NCBI GenBank assembly: GCA_002298545.1
Contig: DBKQ01000044.1
Coordinates: forward strand, 1-26,529
DNA length: 26,529 nt
Source: Prevotella sp. UBA746
GTDB taxonomy: Bacteria; Bacteroidota; Bacteroidia; Bacteroidales; Bacteroidaceae
Direction of reading: 5' to 3'
Shown: one piece after another, positions 8,649-16,842 of the stretch
Layout: each line of letters starts with the position of its first letter
Position numbering within the stretch: position 1 is the first letter of the stretch
Notes under the pieces: model-generated
Databases searched by the model: none
What the model was told of the DNA's origin: nothing
Seen by the model: only the letters and a program-made list of their open reading frames with translations
Made by a program: the position numbers and the translations under genes

Positions 8649-10706
8649 TTATTTTATCAAATCGATAGAGCGCTTGATGAATGAGCTTAACGAAGCACCC
8701 TTCAACATTCCGTTCTGGAGCAATGCAAGGTCGATGAGCTGATGGATAATCTTGTTGTCCTTTGCGTGGCTTGCAATGACTTGCTCTTTCTTTGCTCTTT
8801 CTTCCTGCAGCTTCTTCTCTGTGGTCTGAAGGTCGTCTTTCTCCTCTTTCGTTATTTCCTCAGGCTTCTTGTCCTTGCGACTTTGGTTGAGAGCTGCAAG
8901 ACGAGCCTGTAGTCCCTTAATCTCACTGTCGACTGGCTTCAATTCGTCGCTGCAAGATTTCTCGCTCTCGTCGAGTACTTCGGTAACGAGTGGGTGGTCG
9001 CTGTTGAGAACAAGACTGTATGAGTCTGGCATCTGAGCGTAGAAGTTCATTCCACTCTGGTAGCGGCTAATGTCCTTCATACGTCTCATATACTCATTCT
9101 GGGTGATGAGTACTGGGGCATTCTCTGCTCCAAGCGACTGTACCTCTACGTTGAACTCTATTTTGTCCAATGTAGGAAGTTGGGTGCGGAAAGCAGCTGA
9201 CAGAATGTCAGTCTTCTCCTTGTCGAGCTTGTTGCTCTTGATGTCTTCCTTTACTATAAGACGTTCCACAATGTCGCTGTCGACACGGGTAAATCTTGTC
9301 TTCTCAAATTTCTGCTCGAACATATTTACGCATGGAGTGTCAAGCTGACCGTCGAGCAGCAACACGCTGTAGCCCTTTGCCTTTGCAGCTTCGATATAAG
9401 AGTATTGCTCTTCTTTGTTGTTGGCGTAAAGATAGATGAGCGTACCGTCCTTGTCGGTCTGGTTGTCTTTTATCAGCTGCTTATACTCCTCGAAGGTGAA
9501 GTATTTTCCGTCTACGTCTTTCAGAAGAGTGAAGTCTTTGGCACGGTCGTAGAAATCCTCTTGCGACAACATTCCGTAGTTGATGAACAATTTCAAGTCG
9601 TCCCATTTCTCTTCATACTCCTTGCGGTTTTCCTTGAAGAGGGAATTGAGCCTGTCGGCAACTTTCTTCGTTATATATGTTGAAATCTTTTTCATGTCGC
9701 GGTCGCTCTGCAGATAACTGCGGCTTACGTTCAGTGGAATGTCTGGAGAATCGATGACGCCGTGGAGCAGGGTAAGGAATTCTGGAACGATGCCTTCTAC
9801 TTGGTCAGTAACAAATACTTGGTTGCAATAGAGCTGTATCTTGTTACGCTGCAAGTCGATGTTTGACTTTATCTTCGGGAAATACAATATTCCCGTGAGG
9901 TTGAATGGGTAGTCTACATTCAGGTGAATCCAGAACATAGGATCGTCTTGCATCGGATAGAGCTTTCTGTAGAAGTTCTTGTAGTCCTCGTCTTTCAGAG
10001 TGCTTGGAGCCTTTGTCCACAGCGGTTCCATGTCGTTGATAATATTATCTTCGGCTGTGTCAACCTGTTTGCCGTCTTTCCATTCTGTCTTCTTTCCAAA
10101 AGCAACTGGAACGGGAAGGAATTTGCAGTATTTGTCAAGGAGCGACTGTATGCGTCCCTTTTCAAGGAATTCCTTGCAGTCGTCGTCGATGTAGAGAATA
10201 ATGTCTGAACCACGACTGTCGCGCTCTGCATCAGTAATTTCAAACTCTGGGCTTCCGTCGCAACTCCATTTCACGGCTTTAGATCCGGCTTTATAGCTCT
10301 TGGTTATAATTTCCACTTTCTTGCTTACCATGAAGGAGCTGTAGAAACCAAGTCCGAAATGACCGATGATGGCATTTGCCGAGTCTTTGTATTTGTCGAG
10401 GAAGTCGCTAACTCCAGAGAATGCAATCTGGTTTATATATTTGTCTATTTCTTCCTCCGTCATTCCTATGCCTCGGTCGCTTATAGTCAGGGTTCCCTTG
10501 TCGGTGTCAAGGGAAACATGTACAGTCAAATCTCCGAGCTCATCCTTGAATTCGCCGTTTTCTGCAAGGGTCTTCATCTTTTGAGTTGCGTCAACAGCGT
10601 TGCTTACAATCTCGCGAAGGAAAATCTCATGGTCTGAATATAAGAATTTCTTAATTACCGGGAATATGTTCTCGGTTGTTACTCCAATATTACCTTTCTG
10701 TGCCAT
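8649..10706 (-). CDS. htpG: HSP90-family molecular chaperone HtpG
   Basis: This cytosolic ATP-dependent dimeric chaperone belongs to the GHKL ATPase superfamily. The N-terminal ATP lid and pocket are clear: LREIVSNAVDA (30-40) with ATP-contacting N36, DRGIGM (77-82) and GHFGLGFYSSFMV (115-127). The middle domain and C-terminal dimerisation domain follow. The C-terminal part includes a highly charged lysine/glutamate-rich helical stretch (about 600-655) that is longer than in E. coli and usual for Bacteroidetes. The length of 685 residues is complete. No strong promoter was found; the best -7 candidate, in the AT-rich region to the right on the minus strand, has one mismatch. Three 28-bp repeats lie upstream. 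Confidence 0.96.
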   Translation of the reverse strand: MAQKGNIGVTTENIFPVIKKFLYSDHEIFLREIVSNAVDATQKMKTLAENGEFKDELGDLTVHVSLDTDKGTLTISDRGIGMTEEEIDKYINQIAFSGVSDFLDKYKDSANAIIGHFGLGFYSSFMVSKKVEIITKSYKAGSKAVKWSCDGSPEFEITDAERDSRGSDIILYIDDDCKEFLEKGRIQSLLDKYCKFLPVPVAFGKKTEWKDGKQVDTAEDNIINDMEPLWTKAPSTLKDEDYKNFYRKLYPMQDDPMFWIHLNVDYPFNLTGILYFPKIKSNIDLQRNKIQLYCNQVFVTDQVEGIVPEFLTLLHGVIDSPDIPLNVSRSYLQSDRDMKKISTYITKKVADRLNSLFKENRKEYEEKWDDLKLFINYGMLSQEDFYDRAKDFTLLKDVDGKYFTFEEYKQLIKDNQTDKDGTLIYLYANNKEEQYSYIEAAKAKGYSVLLLDGQLDTPCVNMFEQKFEKTRFTRVDSDIVERLIVKEDIKSNKLDKEKTDILSAAFRTQLPTLDKIEFNVEVQSLGAENAPVLITQNEYMRRMKDISRYQSGMNFYAQMPDSYSLVLNSDHPLVTEVLDESEKSCSDELKPVDSEIKGLQARLAALNQSRKDKKPEEITKEEKDDLQTTEKKLQEERAKKEQVIASHAKDNKIIHQLIDLALLQNGMLKGASLSSFIKRSIDLIK

Positions 10707-10830
10707 AATATTTGTTTTTTTATCATTAACTATTTATTTACTCTCTCTCTTTCTTAGACATAATTGAGAGTCATTGTGCTTTCTGCAAATATCATGCCAA
10801 TGAGTAACTGCCTATTTTTACAGATTGTTA

Positions 10831-10914
10831 TTTTTGTTGGATGTTTTCCCGATAGTCTTTATTGTTGGATGTTTTCTTGATAGTCATTATTATTTGATGT
10901 TTTCCTGATAGTCA
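10831..10914. repeat. Three tandem 28-bp repeats upstream of htpG
   Basis: Units at 10831-10858, 10859-10886 and 10887-10914 share the core GATGTTTTC, two variable bases, then GATAGTC, followed by a T-rich joint. A degraded fourth start (TTATTGTGGAAT) continues to about 10926 and reaches the stop of the nucleotidase gene. Unit identity is about 85-90 percent by eye. The units are AT-rich and occupy the region between two minus-strand genes. Confidence 0.85.
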
Positions 10915-10930
10915 TTATTGTGGAATATTG

Positions 10931-12592
10931 TTATCTGTTGAATAAAATTCTTTTTTCTCTTTCTATTGCTCCTTTTGTCCAACTCTCAGGTTGGAAGGTC
11001 CAGTTTTCTACCTGTTGAAGTATGTCTTGTGGCTTATTCCTCAAATATTCCACAATGTAGAAGCGGATATTGTGTTGACTCTTTGACACGAGTCTTTCTT
11101 TTAGTTCTGTATGTTTTATTCCTGCTCCTTTAGTGAGCAGTTCGTTTCCTCCGTTTCCTCTATAGCTATGCATGGCAACATTGTAGCTGCCTTCTTCTTT
11201 AAAGGGTCTCCCGTCTGACATAGATGTTATTTTAATTCTTTCGCCTTTCTTTTCTCTTACGTCTACAGAATATATTATGCCAGCGGCTGTGTCGAAGTTG
11301 AATACTAAATTCTTGAAAAAAGATATTTTCTTGTTGTTGTATTCATAAGAAATTGTTTTCATCAGATGGTCGTCGGGAGTATGCATCGTGTTTATCCATA
11401 AGTCATAACTCATCTCGAGGTAGTCTTTTATCTCCTTGCCCGACATGCGTATCATGTAGATAGAGTTGTCGTATCTATATAGCCGGTATATGTCGCAAAC
11501 TCTTATTTCTCCGTTTCCTATTGTTTCGTCAAAGGCGAGTGGGGCGGTAAAGGATATTTCTGCTTTCATTACATCGAGTTGTATTCGATGGATACTGTTG
11601 TTGATGGCTGAAACGCCAAATGGGCAGTCGCTGGTTCTTAGTTCTAATGGAAAATTTGCGATGGTATTTTCGCTATAAGTTTTTGTCCTTTTTATTTCTT
11701 CTTTGAATGTGTCTATAAATTCTTTGTCTGTTGAGATATTTTCCATAGATATAATTTCCCCATTTATATTTTTCTCGCCAGTTTCTTTATTTATACTGAT
11801 GTCTGCAACGCTAATGGAAATTCCGTCGCTGGCGGGATTGAGGCAGACTACTTTGCTGCCGTTTTCTCTTCTCAGCTTTTCGCAATGCATTATGTGGTCA
11901 TGACCGAATAAGATAAGATCAAGGCCATCCAGTTTTTCGGCAATTTCCTTGATACTGTTTTCTTTGGCGTCTTCCGTGTTTATTCCTCCATTCCATCCTG
12001 AATGAAAGAGTCCGATTATTATGTCTGGGTTTTCTTTTTCACGGATATGTGTTAATAGTCCTTGCGTAGTCTTTAAGACATCTGTAAACATCATGCCGCT
12101 CCATAATTCTTCTCCGAGCCAATAGGGGATGGCTGGCGTAAGCATACCGATGACTGCAATCTTTACTCCTTGTCGCTTTATTATATGATATGGTGTAAAA
12201 TAACTTTCACCGTCTTTTATGCTGACAGCGTTAGCGCCCAATACCGGGCAGGATACTCTTTTTATGAAGTCGTCATATACGGGATTTCCCATTTCGACAT
12301 CATGATTACCGATAGTCATGCAGTCGTATCTCATATAATTTGCAACCTCTATTGCCGTGTCTTGTCTTTGGGGTTTAAAATATTTGTCATAGTCGCATGT
12401 TGGCTGTCCTTCCATGAAATCTCCAGAGTCGAGAAGTATTAGATTTTCTCCATACTTTCTTCTCATATCTTTTACATAGGTAGATATTCTGGATAAAGAA
12501 CCGGTTGCTTCTTTCCGGTGTATGAAGTCGTACGGAAAAAAGCAACCGTGAATATCGCTTGTATGTATAATTCTGAAATCTATAGTATGCAT
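10931..12592 (-). CDS. 5'-nucleotidase / 2',3'-cyclic phosphodiesterase family metallophosphatase
   Basis: The architecture is that of UshA/CpdB-type enzymes, which dephosphorylate nucleotides or nucleotide sugars using two metals. The N-terminal metallophosphoesterase domain shows SDIHG (12-16), DSGDF (55-59), GNHDVEMG (95-102), a GLFHSG motif, and FGHDH near residue 235. The C-terminal substrate domain contains the SYRGNGGNELLTKGAG signature. Family members are usually exported, yet this one starts at once with MHTIDFRIIHTSD and has no signal peptide, so it is predicted to be cytoplasmic. The ATG at 12592 lies 20 bases after the zinc-ribbon gene stop, and the two genes probably share a transcript. 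Substrate is not determined. Confidence 0.85.
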   Translation of the reverse strand: MHTIDFRIIHTSDIHGCFFPYDFIHRKEATGSLSRISTYVKDMRRKYGENLILLDSGDFMEGQPTCDYDKYFKPQRQDTAIEVANYMRYDCMTIGNHDVEMGNPVYDDFIKRVSCPVLGANAVSIKDGESYFTPYHIIKRQGVKIAVIGMLTPAIPYWLGEELWSGMMFTDVLKTTQGLLTHIREKENPDIIIGLFHSGWNGGINTEDAKENSIKEIAEKLDGLDLILFGHDHIMHCEKLRRENGSKVVCLNPASDGISISVADISINKETGEKNINGEIISMENISTDKEFIDTFKEEIKRTKTYSENTIANFPLELRTSDCPFGVSAINNSIHRIQLDVMKAEISFTAPLAFDETIGNGEIRVCDIYRLYRYDNSIYMIRMSGKEIKDYLEMSYDLWINTMHTPDDHLMKTISYEYNNKKISFFKNLVFNFDTAAGIIYSVDVREKKGERIKITSMSDGRPFKEEGSYNVAMHSYRGNGGNELLTKGAGIKHTELKERLVSKSQHNIRFYIVEYLRNKPQDILQQVENWTFQPESWTKGAIEREKRILFNR

Positions 12593-12611
12593 CTTATGAT
12601 GATGATACAGG

Positions 12612-13736
12612 TTAGCCTATCTTTATGAGCTGCAAATTAGAAATTTGGCTATTCTTGTCGATATGGCCTTTTACTTTATATTGGTTGAATTTTTTGCCTG
12701 CATCGCTTGTGGTTATGGCGTCGTCTACAGTAAACTCAACATCATACTCGTATGTATTGTCGCCATTGTCGGTCTTCTTTATATTGTAGTCGTTGTTGGG
12801 TCTCCATGTCAGACTGCTTACATCATCTTTGTAGAGCTTGTGAAGAAACGAAATGACATCCTGTTTCGTGGCATTTGGATTTGTCAGGAAATGTAGCTCG
12901 CTGCTTACTGTTGATGTCAGTCCCATTTCATCATTGTTGTTGATGCTGGTGAAGAACTGCTTGAAAACGCTGCTAACTTGTTTCTTGTCCATGTCATTGA
13001 CTGTCGTTGCGTCAAGCTTGTCCAGCTTTTCTTGTGCATCAACAGCGTGTTCGCCGTCGCTATGTTCCGTAAGATAGTTTTGGTAAGCCTCTGGCGTATT
13101 CATGCGTGAGCAGGTAGCCCAGTCTATAGAGTCAATTTTATGGAGTGCTTCCGTTCTATGCAGCGAGTTCGGGTGGTTGTCAAGATACTGTTGCAGAGCA
13201 GATTTTGAGTTGCTTAATACTGCATTCGTCCATTCTGAGTCGTTCTGTCTGAGCATGTCGAGATGTGCTTGTATTGAGTCAATATGCTCTTGCGGCGCAT
13301 CCTTAAAACTGTCGAGATAGTCCTGTAATACAGCTGGGTCACTACTTTGCATTGCATTGAGATAAGCAGTTTGCTCATCACCGTGCAAACTGTTCATGCT
13401 GTTAGCATACCAAAGTCCTCCGGCTAAAATTACAACGACAGCAATAATAATGGCAATTATTTTATTTTTATTGCTTTTTTTCTTTTCTGTTCCTGAAGTT
13501 GTTGCCGTTTTGTCGGCTTCGGTTGTAGCCTTCTCCGTGTTTGTCGTTGCAACATTGCTACTTGTTGAGGTAGGTGACTGATGACAAACTGGGCATAATG
13601 CTTGCCCTTTAAGATAAACATTGCCGCAGTGAGGGCATTTGATGATGTTCCCACTTATTCTGACACCGCAGACTGGGCAGGTTTCTGCCTTGTCACTGAT
13701 TTGGTGTCCGCATTCTGGACATTTTATTATTGCCAT
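12612..13736 (-). CDS. Double zinc-ribbon membrane protein with helical repeats and C-terminal NTF2-like region
   Basis: The N-terminus carries four CxxC pairs: CPEC (6-9), CPVC (20-23), CPHC (34-37) and CPVC (48-51), giving two zinc ribbons. A Thr/Ser/Lys-rich linker (about 54-91) leads to one membrane helix (92-109). The helix is followed by alpha-helical repeats (about 120-240) in which 'aYLdahPns' phrases recur at Y139-L141, Y184-L185 and Y221-L222. The last 125 residues (about 250-374) alternate helix and strand and resemble an NTF2/DUF4878-like fold. Zinc ribbons are predicted inside the cell and the repeats outside. The function is unknown; similar zinc-ribbon anchored proteins are often sensors or envelope-stress factors. 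Neighbours are a phosphatase and a muramidase. Confidence 0.75.
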   Translation of the reverse strand: MAIIKCPECGHQISDKAETCPVCGVRISGNIIKCPHCGNVYLKGQALCPVCHQSPTSTSSNVATTNTEKATTEADKTATTSGTEKKKSNKNKIIAIIIAVVVILAGGLWYANSMNSLHGDEQTAYLNAMQSSDPAVLQDYLDSFKDAPQEHIDSIQAHLDMLRQNDSEWTNAVLSNSKSALQQYLDNHPNSLHRTEALHKIDSIDWATCSRMNTPEAYQNYLTEHSDGEHAVDAQEKLDKLDATTVNDMDKKQVSSVFKQFFTSINNNDEMGLTSTVSSELHFLTNPNATKQDVISFLHKLYKDDVSSLTWRPNNDYNIKKTDNGDNTYEYDVEFTVDDAITTSDAGKKFNQYKVKGHIDKNSQISNLQLIKIG

Positions 13737-13760
13737 AATTCTAATCTTGTTTTATGTTTT

Positions 13761-13848
13761 AATTTTTCAATTTTTCAATTTTTCAATTCTTCAATCTTTC
13801 AATCTTTTAATCTTTCAATTTTTCAATTTTTCAATCTTTCAATTTTTA
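13761..13848. repeat. 8-bp microsatellite, about eleven units
   Basis: Read on the plus strand, AATTTTTC or one-base variants (AATCTTTC, AATTCTTC, AATCTTTT) occurs ten times in exact 8-base register from 13761 to 13840. An eleventh near-copy at 13841-13848 runs into the stop codon of the GH25 gene. On the minus strand the tract ends 24 bases before the start codon of the zinc-ribbon gene, so a change in copy number would alter its upstream spacing. Confidence 0.92.
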
Positions 13849-14562
13849 ATGGTGTCTAAATCTTATTTCACGCATGCTGTGCCGTCCCATAAAACGGCTC
13901 TTGTCAACGTATGCGTTTATTCCGTTGATTCTTCCCTTCGCTGTATATTGCCACATGTCATAGTCTCTGTTGTCTTCGAGCTTTGGCGTTCTTGTAGAGT
14001 ATTGGGCAATCATCAGTTTGTAACCGTCTATTTTCCCTTTCAAGTGTTTGTTGTAGAAATTAGTACCGGTGTATAAAAGAGGCTTTTGTCTGTATCCTAC
14101 TTCAACGAGTTTGAGAAATTTGAATAGTGAGTCGCAGAATTCCTCAGTTCCAAGCCCGCTTGTCGTTTCTATATCAATCATTGGCAGTAGGTCTTGGTCT
14201 CCAGGACGACATTGCGACATGAAGTTGTTGAGTTGCATTTGTAGGTCTACCTTAGGACGGAAAAAATGGTAAGACCCAACTTTTAGTCCGTACCTGTGGG
14301 CTAATTCTATATTCTTTTTGTATGTAGGGTCAATCCTTGTTCCTCCCTCAGTCGCTTTCAGGTATACGTATGCCATCTTGCTATTGTCGCCAACAGCTTC
14401 CCAAAACACTTCTCCTTGATAGTGGCTAAGGTCTATGCCGTGTATGTGGCGGCAAGTATCCTCGCATTGCACGTATGAACCTGGTTGCTGAGCTTTAGTG
14501 CATAGGCATAAAAATGTCAATATGCTAAGAGTGAATAATCTGATTATTGAATATTGTTTCAT
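13846..14562 (-). CDS. Secreted GH25 lysozyme-like muramidase
   Basis: A glycoside hydrolase family 25 protein expected to cleave the N-acetylmuramic acid-N-acetylglucosamine bond of peptidoglycan. The ATG at 14562 gives 238 residues with a signal peptide (about 1-25: charged start, hydrophobic core, TKAQ end). An in-frame TTG nine bases upstream lies inside the -7 promoter box and is rejected. Catalytic-site motifs are GIDLSHYQG (42-50, D44) and MIDIE (128-132, D130 and E132), plus YLKATEG (67-73) and the late MWQYT (203-207), all in the usual GH25 order. The export signal places it in the periplasm or outside. Its stop codon lies in an 8-bp microsatellite. Confidence 0.88.
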   Translation of the reverse strand: MKQYSIIRLFTLSILTFLCLCTKAQQPGSYVQCEDTCRHIHGIDLSHYQGEVFWEAVGDNSKMAYVYLKATEGGTRIDPTYKKNIELAHRYGLKVGSYHFFRPKVDLQMQLNNFMSQCRPGDQDLLPMIDIETTSGLGTEEFCDSLFKFLKLVEVGYRQKPLLYTGTNFYNKHLKGKIDGYKLMIAQYSTRTPKLEDNRDYDMWQYTAKGRINGINAYVDKSRFMGRHSMREIRFRHH

Positions 14563-14568
14563 AATTTG

Positions 14569-14576
14569 CAAAGTTA
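14569..14576 (-). promoter_or_regulatory. -7 promoter element immediately before the GH25 start
   Basis: On the minus strand TAACTTTG matches TAnnTTTG, with a partial -33 (TTG) 21 bases further upstream. Only six bases separate the element from the GH25 ATG, so a transcript started here would have a leader of zero to a few bases. Confidence 0.5.
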
Positions 14577-14652
14577 CAACAAAATATTAAAATACGACAA
14601 GGTTATTTGATTTATGAGTAAATCTTATATTTTTTTATAGGTATGTATATTT

Positions 14653-15471
14653 TTACTCTTCGATGTCGGCAAGACTTCTGCTTGTTATATAGAGAGCTTT
14701 GCATAGAGCTTCTGAGCGTGTGTATCTGTAGAATTTTATGCAATTCCTGATACTGTATTTACTGAAACTGCGTGAACGCTTATTCATTTTATATACTTTT
14801 TCCATCGAATCGGTTGCAAGAGAAATGGCTTTGCCTTCGAATTTCCTAATGTAAGGAAATTCGTCTTTTTCGAAGTCGAACAGTTTTATTAGGACGCTGG
14901 CTTGTAAAGCTGCCATTTTTTTTAGTTTTAGCTTACTTATCCATGCTTCTACTTTTACGAAATCAACATATTGTCCTTTGTTCCTAAGGAATAGTCCGAT
15001 TTCAATAATTCCACGAAGCCTTATGCCGTATCTCAATATTATATCCGTATTTTGTATTATAAGTGCAAGAAAGTCAAGTGATGTCTTTGAGGTATCGATG
15101 CTGTGCCTTTCTTTGTCTACAATATCTTTTAGTATATATTTTTTTAATACGTATGTTAGCTTTAGGGAGTCTATATCTGAAATATCCATACCATGCGACA
15201 AGTTGTCGCTGTTGTTAAAATTGGAGTTCTGCATCTTTTCTCTCATTTTCAACGGTACATTTGCATAACTCTCTCCGTATGGCGTTATTGTATCCGGATT
15301 ATCATTGCCGTGTCTTTCCATGCCTTTTGAAACAAAAGGTATAATGTCTTCGTATTCTGCAATTTCCTGCAGAACTCCCCATTTGAATTTAGACATTGGA
15401 ATTACCTTTCCTTTATTCCCGAATGCCCCTTCAGAGGCAAGTGATATGAGATTGTTCAAAACCGTATTCAT
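14653..15471 (-). CDS. Hypothetical protein resembling a core-deleted nucleotidyltransferase-family protein
   Basis: There is no firm assignment for this 272-residue protein. By eye its start (LISLASEGAFGNK, then KFKWGVLQEIAEYEDIIPFV) resembles the N-terminus of the uncharacterised nucleotidyltransferase family (Pfam NTP_transf_5-like). Residues about 130-185 (SLDFLALIIQNTDIILRYGI, then an L-R-x-I-x-E-I-G-L-F-L helix and YVDF) resemble that family's C-terminal helices. The central nucleotidyltransferase core with its G-S and D-x-D residues is missing, so the protein is about 100 residues short. The C-terminus is very basic (KMNKRSRSFSKYS). Its ATG overlaps the nhaC stop by one base (TGATG), pointing to translational coupling. 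Confidence 0.5.
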   Translation of the reverse strand: MNTVLNNLISLASEGAFGNKGKVIPMSKFKWGVLQEIAEYEDIIPFVSKGMERHGNDNPDTITPYGESYANVPLKMREKMQNSNFNNSDNLSHGMDISDIDSLKLTYVLKKYILKDIVDKERHSIDTSKTSLDFLALIIQNTDIILRYGIRLRGIIEIGLFLRNKGQYVDFVKVEAWISKLKLKKMAALQASVLIKLFDFEKDEFPYIRKFEGKAISLATDSMEKVYKMNKRSRSFSKYSIRNCIKFYRYTRSEALCKALYITSRSLADIEE

Positions 15472-16757
15472 CAGCTGAATTTTTTAGGATATCTGATTAT
15501 TATTGCAATGATTGATACTGCAAATAGTAAGAATGGGTAATACAGATGCTTAATTATAAGTATCGGACTTACAGCACTTAACCCACATGCCATAAGTATT
15601 TGTGCACCATAAGGCAGGATACTTTGCACGCAACAAGAGAATGTATCGAGAATACTTGCGTTTTTCCTGTTGTCAACTCCATACTTGTCGCCAATGTCCT
15701 TGGATATTTTTCCTACGGTCATGATGGCTATAGTATTGTTTGCTGTGCATATATTGACTATTCCAACGAGCATGCCTATTGCGAGTTCACAACTCCTTTT
15801 GCTCTTTATCTTAGTTGTCATAAGCTTGATGATATATTCCAAGGCTCCATTTTCGCTCAGAATTTTCAGTAAGCCGCCGGCAAGTACTGCTACTACAATT
15901 AAATCTCCCATGCCAGCAATACCGTCGCTCATCGTCTTGCACCAGCTGAAAAAGTCGCAGTCGCCGTAGATTATTCCAATGACTCCAGTTGACATGATTC
16001 CAAGTGTCAAGACCACGAGCACGTTTATTTCTGCCAACGAGCATCCGATGACGATAAGATACGGGATTATTTTTACGTAATTTACGCTTGGCACATTTTC
16101 TGGAGTGTTTAATTGTCCTCCGATTATAAAATATATAATTAGGGCAATAATTGCAGTTGGTATTGTGGTATAAGAGTTGACTATGAATTTGTCTCTTTGC
16201 TTACAATGCTGAGTGTTTGTCGCGACTATTGTCGTGTCTGATATAAACGAGAGATTATCTCCAAAGAAAGCACCGCCAACGATTATTGCTACCATTAGTG
16301 AAGGGTCTGTTCCAGTAGAGTGGGCAAGACTTGTAGCGATAGGTACAAGGGCAACAATTGTTCCCACGCTTGTTCCTATAGATAATGATATAAAGCAGGT
16401 CGCAATGAATAGACCTGGTATAATCATATTGTCTGGCAGTATGTTCATTGTCATGTTTACCGTAGCGTCTATACATCCGATTTCCTTTGCGGAATTGGCA
16501 AATGCTCCGGCTTCAACGAAGATACACAACATAAACATTACATCATATGCTCCTGCCCCCTGGCAGAAAGTCTTTATCCTTTCTTTTAAAGGTTTTCCTT
16601 TGTATGTTATTATCGCAAACATGCATGCGAACAAAAATGCTATTGTTATTGGCATCTTGTAGAAGTCGCCTGAAATGATGGACGACAGAAAATATATCGC
16701 CACGAAAAACACGAGTGGTGATATTGCCATACATCCTTGCTTGTGATTTATTGTCAT
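15471..16757 (-). CDS. nhaC: NhaC-family Na+/H+ antiporter
   Basis: This inner-membrane secondary transporter of the ion transporter superfamily is likely to exchange sodium for protons; some relatives exchange organic acids. From the ATG at 16757 it has 428 residues and about 11-12 hydrophobic segments. The diagnostic NhaC stretch GGAFFGDNLSFISDTTI lies at 161-177, and another conserved re-entrant region, SIGTSVGTIVALVPI, lies at about 126-140. The open frame extends to a TTG at 16799, but that codon sits inside a terminator hairpin, so I prefer 16757. It lies downstream of uxaA in the same direction, and the next gene overlaps its stop. Uptake or exchange of a uronate-derived acid cannot be excluded. 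Confidence 0.85.
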   Translation of the reverse strand: MTINHKQGCMAISPLVFFVAIYFLSSIISGDFYKMPITIAFLFACMFAIITYKGKPLKERIKTFCQGAGAYDVMFMLCIFVEAGAFANSAKEIGCIDATVNMTMNILPDNMIIPGLFIATCFISLSIGTSVGTIVALVPIATSLAHSTGTDPSLMVAIIVGGAFFGDNLSFISDTTIVATNTQHCKQRDKFIVNSYTTIPTAIIALIIYFIIGGQLNTPENVPSVNYVKIIPYLIVIGCSLAEINVLVVLTLGIMSTGVIGIIYGDCDFFSWCKTMSDGIAGMGDLIVVAVLAGGLLKILSENGALEYIIKLMTTKIKSKRSCELAIGMLVGIVNICTANNTIAIMTVGKISKDIGDKYGVDNRKNASILDTFSCCVQSILPYGAQILMACGLSAVSPILIIKHLYYPFLLFAVSIIAIIIRYPKKFS

Positions 16758-16789
16758 CTCTGTTATATCTCTTACCTTATATATATAAA

Positions 16790-16822
16790 GGTGTGCCAAA
16801 ATAGGACTTATTTTGACACACC
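16790..16822 (-). terminator. Hairpin terminator between uxaA and nhaC
   Basis: GGTGTGCCAAAATA (16790-16803) pairs with TATTTTGACACACC (16809-16822) at 13 of 14 positions around a five-base loop. On the minus strand the stem is followed by TTTATATATA. It lies 20 bases after the uxaA stop and before the chosen nhaC start. It probably ends or attenuates the lacI-uxaA message, so nhaC may need its own promoter or read-through. Confidence 0.75.
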
Positions 16823-16842
16823 CACGTTGGAAATCTTTTTAT

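Noticed and set aside
13761..13848. CRISPR-like array
   Set aside because: Units are contiguous 8-mers without spacers, so this is a microsatellite; the 28-bp array at 10831-10914 likewise has no unique spacers.
13602..14076. Plus-strand frames of 85 and 145 codons rich in Phe-Gln-Phe-Phe-Asn
   Set aside because: They are translations of the 8-bp microsatellite and antisense sequence of the zinc-ribbon and GH25 genes.
16758..16799. TTG start giving a longer NhaC N-terminus
   Set aside because: The codon lies within the uxaA terminator hairpin, and the extra 14 residues are not typical of NhaC; ATG at 16757 fits better.
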